Source: Plakobranchus ocellatus (lineage: Eukaryota; Mollusca; Gastropoda; Plakobranchidae). Taken from it: a stretch of 29,620 bases of DNA. Under the pieces are notes generated by a model. It had not been told where the DNA came from. It saw only the letters and a program-made list of their open reading frames with translations, and did no database searches. Each line of letters begins with the position of its first letter. Within the stretch, counting starts at the first letter, position 1. The DNA lies in NCBI GenBank assembly GCA_019648995.1, contig BLXT01002363.1, forward strand, positions 1,606,797-1,636,416. The letters run 5' to 3'. The position numbers and the translations under genes were made by a program. Positions 20,936 through 29,620 of this stretch are shown one piece after another.

Positions 20936-23900
20936 CTCTACAAGAAAAATGATAGTAAATAGATGTATTTTTTTGTTCGGATTTACTTTCTGGCAAAATC
21001 TTATTATGAAGGAATAAAGAAAGATGCATTATACAAGGAATAAATACTAAGCTTTACTTCTACAAAAATTAATAGTTTATGTGTTCTGATTAACATTTTG
21101 GCACTATTCAATTTCCAGGAAATGAGGAAAAATAATGCAATTTTTTTTATGAATGAAAATGAAAACAATAAAACAATGTTCAAAGTAAAGCCGTATGCTT
21201 TCAGAACCAAAATGCCATATTTCAGCATAATATTTATCATGCTAGAGATTTCTTGAATAATCCACACAAATCAAACCTCTTAAACTCTTAATATTGATGT
21301 GTCAAGCGTACAATCTCCGATTTTAGAGAGGCCAATAACTTTCATAGTACTACTCAAGATCACTGTCTAAAGCAACCACATTGTATTTACTTTTTGTACA
21401 GCCACATTCCTGGCACTTATTTTTACTTTAACACACAAGGCAAACATGTATCACTGCTTTGCATTGCCAATTCATAGGGTACGTTTGAAAAATCTACTTA
21501 ATCTTGTTGGTTATTGACAACACTTTATCTCAAACTTTACTGAACGACATGTGTTTGGAAGCTAACTAACTCATCTTCATAAAAACAATAATTACTAATC
21601 ATTTCACATTAATATAAGATTTATATACTTTTGGATAAAATATATGCATACAACAATTGAAAGGCCTGTTGGATCCAGCTTTTAATCATTTAGCTTTAAA
21701 TGCATTAACACATAAATGTTATTTGCCCTTCAGAAGAGTGTAAAAATTAATGAACCTGCAGTGTTGCCTAAATTTTAGCAATTGAGTAGGTGTGTGTGTG
21801 TAGTCACAACTACTGTATTGGGAAATGCTGTAAACAAAAAAAACCACAAAAAAAAACAAAAAAAAAAAAACTTGGTAGATCAAAATAATCTCAACATCTA
21901 ACCACATCAGAGGTATAAAAAATCTTGCACTTAAACATATAGAAATGTGCACTGTTTCAGTGGAAAACACAACTGCAATTTTTCTTGACAAGGCAATAGA
22001 TGCTGATACAACAAATTTCAAAAGTTAGTTTGATGCTGTAAACCATGTCTATTTGGAATAATCTATTTCAACACCACAATCTGTTGCTTAAATTAAGCAA
22101 GAAATGAAAAAAAAAAACCTGTGAATCAGAAAGTATAACTTTTAAACTTGCATCTGTAATTATCCTATTTTTTTAAAGGATTTATAGTGGAACTGCACAT
22201 TTCAAATACCAAAGTTCATTTCTCAAAGACAGTGCAGTTTTGTCAACAATTTGTGTAGAGTTTAAAATGTTTAAATTTTTTTCATCCAAACACTGATTAT
22301 ATTGGTACACATCAGCTTACCAATTTTAATATTCATAGTTCTATATACCATCAATCACTAACAAGTTTTATAAAGGGCCTAACTTTTATTATATTAAAAT
22401 TTCCTGAACTTTAAAAAGAAGACTCATAATCGATCATAACTGGCCAATCACCCAGACAACAGCACATGAATAACAACAAAAAAAGTGCCAACACAAACAA
22501 TAGTCTTTGAGAAAAAATTTCAATCTTTTCTGATTTCGGGAATTTCCGAAATTTCCAGAAAAGTGGCATCTCTGAAGAATGAACAGAAAACCACAGATCA
22601 CCGACAAATGGTGGACTGAGCATACCAACAATCAATAATCAAAGGTGACTGCTAAGCAGATGAGGTGAGCAGTAGAAGATTTTGCTTATCTATTCTTAAT
22701 TGATGGTAATTTTTACTACAATATTAATAAATCATGGGTGTATGACTTAGATAGTACAAGGCATTAAATCTATAACTAGCTTGCAAAACATGTGTCAACA
22801 TGTGGAGAGCATTAAAACTGCATCTTAAGAGCAAGAGAACAAGTTTTTAGCATTCAAGGGCACATGTATCATTAGTTATAAATTGTATTTAATCAACATA
22901 CGTGTAGCAGTCTGACAAAATGAATCGAGTTGGATTTCTGCATGATTGACTTGAAATGAAAACCATTGTCTAAAGGGGTGAAAACTACTGACTTCTCTAT
23001 GTGGTAAACTTTCTTTAGACATGCAAAAGGCTTCTTGTACATGAAGCATAGAGAATATTTACTTCTTTACTTTAATATCTTGAATTGATCTCAGTAACAT
23101 AGACCCCGAACTAGACTCATTTTGCCAGACTGCTACACATACATATTTTTACAATCTAACTTTGTATAGACTACCTGATGCCAAGTGAGTAGGCTGTCTA
23201 GTGTGAGTGTACCTTGCGCATGCAATCCACCTTTTAACAGTGCTTGATGATACCAATCAAAAGGCCAGTGAATGGAAATAAAGCTCTCCCTAAATATACA
23301 TACTGAGTCGCAAAGAACGAAATATAATACTTCTCTATTGAAAAAAATGTTAGCCTATGATAAGGGATAATCAAAAGCAACACAAAATAATTTTCCAGCC
23401 CCGCCAAAAACATTTCAAGGTTTGTGAATCCGAAAGACCAAGTATGAATTAAAAGAGGAAAAAAAAAAGAAGTTAATGGTAAGCATTTATTCACAGAAAT
23501 TCAATGAACTTGTAACCAAAAGGCAAAGAGATATATTCCTTAGTCACTTTCATACCTTAAAAACCAGTTTCAACATTTACTCGGTAAACAAAACAGTTCA
23601 AACACATGTATTGCTTGGAGTCAGAAATCAGAAATGGCTCTGTAAGTTTCCCTTATACCTTAATACTTCTTACAATATACACCCACAAACACTCTCATTA
23701 TTTAAGAATATTATTTGCCGAGGATGAAAAGAAAAACCACTGATGTTTATTGTTCATTTAAAAAATCTGATCAAAATTTATAACAGGTGAATATTTATCT
23801 ATATGTAGATAGAAAAGTAGGATTTTGTTTCATTTTTTTGCATCCACTAAATGTTTGGATATGCCATCATAGTCAAAAAATCCATATGTCTCATGCTTAC

Positions 23901-24960
23901 AAATAATAGATCAGAAAAGGTTTCAAGATTTGGGTGGGGGGCTGTGTTGAGCATTCAAAGACCCTGTACAATGGTTGATTATGGACCAAAACATTTTCAA
24001 CTTGAGTCATTATGAGTAAAGCCATACAAATACCTTCCTTAGACAATGAACTGCAATATTAGCCATAGATTTAACACAAGCAATACTGTACTTAATTTGG
24101 CAAAGGCATATATAGAAACACACAAAATGCATGCCCAGATCAGCTGATACCCTGCCAAGGTTCTGTCCTGATGCTGCTGCAATTGATTCCACAATTGAGA
24201 GGCATAAGCCCCATTCCTTAGACAAATTTAAGTCACAAATATAAAAACACACTAGAAATCTGCAGACAGCTAAGGTGCTAGTTGCACTCCTGGTAGAGAA
24301 AATTTGAGCCAGTATTGATTTTTAGGGGTTAATATCATACACGATTATTTGCTAAAATATTTAAATTGAATGCCATATATACGCATCACATTGAAGTGAT
24401 CTTTACCTTTTCTTGTTTTCTCATTTTATTTTCATTTATTGGTACTATAAATTCAAGCTGTATTTTGAAAAAAAATCTAAAATGCTGCCCTATGAAATCA
24501 TGATATTTGGTGGGAGAAACAAGCTGATGAATATAGATATCAGTATCAACCATGCATTTGATGGCTTATATGTTCACTTCTAACATGGTCTGCATCTTGC
24601 AAAGATAGTTCATTGTAAAACTTAACATCCTATATAACCTCCATTTGCTAGTTGTCTGACTTTAGAGGGATGCACAACATACTGGTGAAGTAGCACCACA
24701 AAATAAGTTTTCAGCTAGGAACCCATATTAAATGTTGGTGATGTTGTCATAATCTTCCACTTTCAAATTGGCTCTCAATCTATGGGAGAGCCATGCAATG
24801 CTTTTGATGATGCTTCATATATGTAGCTGGTGATCTCAAGAATGAATCCCATTATTCCATGCCAATTTTTCTGCAAAACATCTGATTATTTTGGGTGGCG
24901 CTAAGCATGTAGCCTACCTTAATGATCCATATTCTCCTTAAGGCATGTGCTGTCAAATAG
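20936..24960. other. Gene-free AT-rich stretch
   Basis: No exon, RNA gene or intact element recognised. A (TG)n run lies near 21790 and A-rich tracts near 21838-21870. Frames on the - strand (21004-21267, 21719-22021, 22411-22635, 23234-23494, 24010-24252) have no recognisable motif. The sequence is A-rich on +, as in the preceding stretch. Confidence 0.6.
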
Positions 24961-25640
24961 GGTGAAAATTTTTATTTCTTTATTTTTTATGTTTTGGCTT
25001 CATTGGTGTTTGTGTTTGGGTCAAATTAGAGAATGGACGTTGGAAAAAATTTTTTTGGATAAATTATGTAATATGTATGGCGGCCATCTTGGATTTTTTT
25101 AAGGTAAACAGTTTTCTTTTCTAAAACTTTTTTTTATTTTTTACCAATTTGCCTGAAAGTTGGCACGAAGCATCCAAAAAGCCACATAAACATTCCTATG
25201 GAAGGGTTGTTAGATTCATAAATTTTTCTTCTCACAGTGCATGAAAAAAATTTAGCAAATGGCATCTTTCGAATTTCTCACAATGTTCTACACTTGAACA
25301 ATGACAACTCCAAAATAAAAAATGCTACAGCTAAATTACTCTATACGTCAGTCTTATAGGTATAACTGTATGACGTTTGAAAATTTCAGGTCATTTGGAT
25401 AGAAAACAAAAAAAAATGTTATGGATTTTAGTGCAAAAAAGTCAATTTTGAGAAAATGGACAATAAAGATTTTTGAGTACAGAGAAAAAACATAGTACTT
25501 GCCTTTCTAAAACTCAAATTATGACCTGAAATAATTGTTTTCATAATAAATTCCGCCTTCTTTTGCTATACACAATGTTTGAAAAAGCCAAATATGACCA
25601 ATTTCTAAAAATGGACCAACAATCGTCCTAACATGAATAT
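24960..25640. repeat. Repeat-like block, family unknown
   Basis: This block differs in texture from its flanks: GGCGGCCATCTTGGAT near 25080, then GCCTGAAAGTTGGCACGAAG near 25150. A perfect 12-bp inverted repeat ATTTCAGGTCAT / ATGACCTGAAAT lies at 25383-25394 and 25521-25532, and ACGTCA/TGACGT pairs lie near 25346-25375. It resembles old dispersed non-autonomous repeats of invertebrate genomes, but I cannot define its ends or name it. Confidence 0.35.
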
Positions 25641-26077
25641 TTCACTGTACATGCTCTTAACCTGACCCTTAAGCAGATGAATGAAATAAATCTGTCATGC
25701 ATAGACAATGAATCAGTTTACAGTGTGTTAACTCTTAAGGAAACAAGCTTCCCAAAACAGACTGTACACTTTCACGCTCACTTTAATTGTCAAGTCCAAT
25801 ATGCAATCAACATTCCAAACATTCTGTATGTACATATCGTTAACATATTGCTAAGTTAGGTAAATTACATAAATATACTTTATGAGTGTGTGGTAAAAAG
25901 AAAATCACATGTGTGCTTGCTTCACCCTCCACATGGCCTTCAATTTTTCACACTGATCCTTACATATTCACATACACTTCTTTATGATGAACTGGATTAG
26001 GGCTCAAAATCACTCTTAAGGTCCATTAACTAGCAACCATAGGCAATCGCTTCACAAATTCCCATCCCTGTGTAATT
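25641..26077 (-). other. RAB21 proximal 3' UTR/flank
   Basis: Sequence directly downstream of the RAB21 stop on the - strand. The nearest candidate poly(A) signal on that strand is the variant ATTAAA at 25782-25787. Canonical AATAAA on the - strand appears only further away (around 24970 and 24425-24440). The + strand frame at 25677-25859 shows no known motif. Confidence 0.5.
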
Positions 26078-26202
26078 CTATCCACAGCATCCTGTCTTGC
26101 CTGGAGCTTGTTCTGCCTCATCATCAACTACTAGAACCCCGCCTTGCCTAGTGCTTCCAGGGCGATTCTTGCCAACACTTTCCTCCGCCTTTTCTATCAT
26201 AG
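26078..26202 (-). CDS. RAB21: RAB21 terminal exon, hypervariable tail and double cysteine
   Basis: The exon completes a threonine and reads [20 protein letters not shown], then [20 protein letters not shown] and TAG. The pattern MIE...G-x-x-R-x-G-V-x-(I/V)-DDE followed by a cysteine pair matches Rab21 tails. The cysteines are expected to be geranylgeranylated by Rab GGTase, anchoring the protein to endosomal membranes. Only one residue follows them, whereas the human protein ends in CC plus three. Confidence 0.93.
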
Positions 26203-28795
26203 CTGTAATTTTAGCAATAAAAAAAAACGTGTATGTTATGCTAAATCAAAATAAAAGTACTTGCATATCAAACATAAAAATATATCAAGTACATCATATT
26301 ACTGGTCCAAATACTCACTATCTATTAAGATGGAATTTATGCAAAGAATATCTCATGCCATGAAAAAACACAAGAAATCACTCAACATTCCCTCTGTTTT
26401 TAATTTTGTTTCCATGGATTAAAATATAGTATACTCATGGAAAAGTAAGATATTAAAGTTTAAAGTAGATTTAGGTACATTGCCATTGTCTAGAGACCAA
26501 TCTGAATGAATCAGAAGTTTCAACAATAATGGCTAATAATTAAGACAGCTTGAACAATATTTTTTTTTGGGCTTTACATAAAAAAAAATTGATACAGGCT
26601 ATTTTGAGAAAGTGGAGAAAAAAAACTTTAAAATTTCTTTCTTCTAAAAATGTTAAATGCGATACTGACCTATCAAAACATGCTGCAGGACAATCTTAAA
26701 TTTTTGTTTAATGGTAAATAGTAACACGAGGTAAAATAAACAGCAACAAAAAGGCTATTGTACTTCCTTATAGGTTCTATTAAAAAAAAAAAATCTTACT
26801 TTTGCTTAAATTCAGAAAGAGTTCCTCAATCCCACGGCCCATTTTTGCGGATGTATGAAAATGCTTTGCTCCTACAGAAGCTGCATAACTGTATGAAAAA
26901 AAGATTTATAGCCAAGAAGCTTATAGAAACCATGCAGAAATAAAAAAAAAAGATAAAAGAATAAAAAAAAGAAAGAACAGAAAAAGATGTCTGGAAAAAA
27001 AAAGGCACCACAAAATGCAATTATGGATAACTTAACTATTTATGATGCAATTGAAAGGTTTAGCAAGCCTCTAAAATTTTTTTATTCCCATTGAGTGAGC
27101 AAATATGTAATTTAGCTGCCGACTTGCAAATGTATGAGCATAATTTGGCTCAAGTACAGTACAAAACTACTGAAAATTTGTTTAATCCCCTTAAATTTTG
27201 TTAAATCTACATGGGAGAATTTTTTTTTTATCTCAAACCTGGCATAAATCAGCACTGCTTAAGTTTAATCTGGCCTATTTCAAAGACTTCTAACAGAGAG
27301 AGACTCTTTGATATACTGAAACAAAAATCAAAAGAATGATTTGTTTTATATCTATTTAAACTTTAAAAATCAAAGTAACAATAATTAAAATTTTTATTTC
27401 TGGCTCTTGCTTCTTTTAATGTCTTGAAAAGCTTAGTCTAATATGTTGCTGGTTTATTTTGCAATTAAGTTCAGATATTGCAAAGCAAATGCTTTAGCAA
27501 ATGCGAAAGTAAAATATTAAAGCAATATGCTATACTCACGACTCTGCTTCTTGAACTGTGACATTTCTGTTTTTCTCCAAATCTGTTTTGTTCCCAGCTA
27601 TACATAAACATACATCTGATCCCAGCATGCGTCTCAGTTCTTTTACCCAGTTCTTGACCTGTGTATTGTACAAATTTAGTATACATGATAACCTACATTG
27701 ATTCTAAAACTTACTGGTTTGATATATAAATATAAATTATGAAAAAACCAAAATACACTTATTCATAAACTATGAATTAAGCACAAAATCCATTTAAACT
27801 TGACACAGTCAAGAAACTCAAAATTAATGGGACAGTTTGAAGATAATGAGGATTATTTAGATAATATTTTTTTTAAAGCACCATGGAATTGAAAGGGTAA
27901 AATCAGTTTTGATGTGCGCTCTTCAAAATGATTTCATTTATTTTTTAAATTTTATCATCAACTTTACCAGACCTAAATGTCAGACACACACATAATAATA
28001 AATAAATAATTGATAAAGTGGACTAATAAATCTAAATCTTAGCACTTTCAAAACTGTTTAAGATGAAGAACGCAATGAAGAGTATGAACAACAACAAAAA
28101 AATGGGATAAAGGACAGGAACAAGAAAAAACAAAAAAAAAAAAAAGAAAAGCAAGAACAAGAACAGAATAAAAAGAAAAAAAAGCAAGAAGAAGAGAAAA
28201 TAGTGACAGAAATACAAAACCAGGCAGGCAAATCATAGTGAGTCTTTTTTAATATGTAAAGAAAGTTTAAATAAAAAAGATTAAAAAAAAAGAAGAAACT
28301 TGGCAAACTTCACTCTTTTATTTCATAGATTTGTAGCACTCTTACAAAATGAACCTAGTTGCAACCTAGACTTTCGCAAGAAATACTTCAACAGCAAGAA
28401 TGAGATTGCAAATTTCTCTCAAAGCAATAGGCATACTTTGAAAAATGGCAATTATTTAAGTTATGCTATTCAAGTTTTGACAATATTTTTATTCTTATTT
28501 TCAATAATTGGCCTTTTCTTGCATATCCCTCAGGCACAATTTGACTCATTTTGTGAGATTGCAACACAAAATGTTGTTCTTTTCAAGAATTTTTGTTATA
28601 AATTATAAATAATTTTAACATTTCAATACTTGCAATGAAGACAGATCTGACATAGATCATTGTGTTTACACATTATTCTTTATATACCTTTTGAAATGAA
28701 TCCTCATCTGTGATATCGTACACAAGGATTGCACCATTGCTGTCTCTGTAGTAAATGGGTCCCAGGGCATGGAATCTCTCCTGTCCTGCTGTATC
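26078..28795 (-). CDS. RAB21: RAB21, early-endosomal Rab GTPase (last four exons, 5' partial)
   Basis: Rab21 is a small GTPase of early endosomes that acts in integrin and cargo trafficking. The exons in transcript order are 28795-28688, 27658-27540, 26888-26800 and 26202-26078, with GT-AG junctions in phase. They give 146 residues and a stop. Counting from the first, DTAGQERF (G3/switch II, with the catalytic glutamine) is at 1-8 and [20 protein letters not shown] spans about 14-33. GNKTDLEK (G4) is near 57-64, TSAK (G5) near 88-91, and the tail ends GCCG for prenylation. [17 protein letters not shown] is diagnostic for Rab21 rather than Rab5 or Rab22. The human protein has 225 residues, so roughly 73 (P-loop and switch I) lie beyond position 29620. 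Confidence 0.96.
26800..26888 (-). CDS. RAB21: RAB21 exon with TSAK motif
   Basis: After the split serine: [20 protein letters not shown], then EELFLNLSK plus one base. TSAK is the G5 motif. The acceptor is TTTTTTTCATACAG and the donor GTAAGA (phase 1). The 597-bp intron that follows is AT-rich without recognisable elements. Confidence 0.95.
27540..27658 (-). CDS. RAB21: RAB21 exon with NKxD motif
   Basis: [20 protein letters not shown], then [19 protein letters not shown] and a split serine. GNKTDLEK is the G4 guanine-specificity motif. The acceptor is TACACAG and the donor GTGAGT (phase 2). The 1029-bp intron on its upstream side holds the purine-rich tract around 28060-28300; the 651-bp intron on its downstream side shows nothing notable. 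Confidence 0.96.
28060..28300 (-). repeat. Purine-rich low-complexity tract in RAB21 intron
   Basis: The + strand is almost entirely A and G over much of this stretch (AAGAAG/AACAAG-like units and an A13 run), so the RAB21 sense strand is pyrimidine-rich. Overlapping - strand frames rich in F, L and S (28032-28306) are products of this composition, not genes. Confidence 0.8.
28688..28795 (-). CDS. RAB21: RAB21 exon with DTAGQERF switch II
   Basis: 36 codons, phase 0 at both ends: [18 protein letters not shown], then [18 protein letters not shown]. The split just before DTAG is common in animal Rab genes. The acceptor on the - strand is TTTCAAAAG and the donor GTATAT. Confidence 0.96.
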
Positions 28796-29620
28796 CTTTT
28801 GAAATTTAATAAAAAAAGAAAACAAAATGTGTGAAGGATAAAGTAACACATAAATAAAAGCCATTTCCTTTAATCCACAATTGATAAAACTTCCTCATAC
28901 AAAAAAAAAAAAAAAAAAAAGGAGTTATTTGAAGGCTGCCATAAAAAAACTGAAATCTATTACATTACATGGGGTGGCTATCAAAGGAGAAGAGAAATAC
29001 ATTCCAGTATTCATAATTTGTTTTAGAGCAATTTTTCTCTAAAACACAAAATCAAACACAATAAACAAAAAAAAAAAAAACGTCACCCCATCAAAATTTT
29101 TTCTCTTAACTCTTAAACCGTTAGGTTTTTTTTCTTACATGAAGCAATCAGATAGGATATGTAGTTCAAAAAGTAAAGGAAGTAGTCCCAGGGCAAATAA
29201 AGTAGTTTTGGAATAATTTGGTCCATCTAAAATTTAAAACAAGTTAACAGAAACAACAAACCCATTGGACGCTGGCAGCGTCCAGTACCGTGAATCTTAT
29301 AAACTATCGGACGCTCCCACCGTCCAGCACCGGTTTATGAGTTAAAGATATGCATTGCACAATATTCAATAAAACAGGAAAAGAGGTAACAAAGAAGTTG
29401 GATGGATATCTATTTATGAATCGCAGCAACTATTATTTAATACATTGTTCCTGGGCGAAACATCTCATCTTAAGACAAACACAAACTCAGTGTGTAGAGT
29501 AAGAGCTTAATAAAAACCTTACCTTTCTGGGCACAGAAAAATATTATTTTTTTGCTTTTTAATGATGTCTACCTTGAAAATCACTCTTACTGTGAGGGGC
29601 TAAGCTATTCAATTTTTGAC
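28796..29620 (-). other. RAB21 intron, incomplete at window end
   Basis: This stretch lies upstream of the DTAGQE exon. I looked for the preceding Rab exon, which should end in the LAIW-type sequence before DTAG, and found none, so the intron extends beyond the window. It holds an A20 tract at about 28901-28920, an A14 tract near 29067, and the miniature element at 29106-29345. Confidence 0.8.
29106..29345. mobile_element. Second TTAA-flanked miniature element with palindromes
   Basis: TTAA lies at 29106-29109 and 29342-29345. Inside, the left end reads CTCTTAAACCG and the right end, reverse-complemented, CTCATAAACCG (10 of 11 identical). The right part has two 17-bp palindrome-like blocks 42 bp apart: GGACGCTGGCAGCGTCC at 29267-29283 (perfect 8-bp arms around one base) and GGACGCTCCCACCGTCC at 29309-29325 (imperfect). 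Each is followed by AGYACCG. There is no open frame. The layout suggests a piggyBac-type non-autonomous element in a RAB21 intron. Confidence 0.6.

Noticed and set aside
22538..22547. GGGAATTTCC, a perfect match to a kappaB-type site, with a STAT-like TTCCAGAA nearby
   Set aside because: A lone short match in 11.7 kb of gene-free DNA, far from either promoter; expected by chance often enough to carry no weight.
28032..28306. Three overlapping - strand frames resembling membrane segments
   Set aside because: They translate the complementary pyrimidine-rich strand of a purine tract; F/L/S runs come from composition, and there is no hydrophobic segment pattern beyond that.
29500..29535. Apparent 4-nt microexon on the - strand (CCCAG / AAAG / GTAAGG)
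   Set aside because: Sites resembling an acceptor and donor are adjacent, but four bases cannot supply the missing Rab sequence before DTAG and the phase does not fit.
1..29620. tRNA, rRNA, CRISPR, integrated virus or bacterial-type operon
   Set aside because: I scanned for a tRNA T-loop (GTTCRANNC) pattern, regularly spaced short repeats, and polymerase, capsid or reverse-transcriptase frames, and found none.

Overview
The window looks like animal nuclear DNA from an AT-rich invertebrate genome. It is about two-thirds or more A+T by eye, with GT-AG introns, long oligo(T)/oligo(A) tracts and one run of 32 N. I cannot name the species. No bacterial, organellar or viral gene is visible.

Two housekeeping genes are present and converge. 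On the + strand, positions 827-14340 hold 13 exons of TFIP11 (tuftelin-interacting protein 11, the animal counterpart of yeast Ntr1/Spp382), a spliceosome-disassembly factor. The exons join in phase into 733 codons plus a stop. The N-terminal part lies upstream of the window or was not recognised. On the - strand, positions 28795 down to 26078 hold the last four exons of RAB21, an early-endosomal Rab GTPase. They encode 146 residues from the DTAGQE motif to a C-terminal double cysteine. The nucleotide-binding N-terminal exons lie beyond position 29620. The two genes are not known to share a pathway.

Layout: 1-450 is a minisatellite-like tandem array with a nested duplication. 451-826 holds a short open stretch that might be an extra exon. 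827-14340 is TFIP11, with introns of 320-2462 bp. One of these carries a small GC-rich insertion with a 12-bp target duplication (11355-11455), and another carries the assembly gap (12708-12739). 14341-26077 is 11.7 kb with no recognisable gene; it includes a TTAA-flanked miniature transposon (20661-20935) and a repeat-like block (about 24960-25640). 26078-28795 is RAB21, and 28796-29620 is more RAB21 intron with a second TTAA-flanked miniature element (29106-29345).

I found no convincing new biological system. The best leads are: a strong decoy 3' splice site in TFIP11 that would add exactly 75 nt with an in-frame stop; two TTAA-type miniature elements sharing a GGACGCTG-like motif; a tiny retro-insertion with intact target duplication; and a reversal of A/T strand bias near 15.7 kb, which may mark where the two converging transcripts meet.
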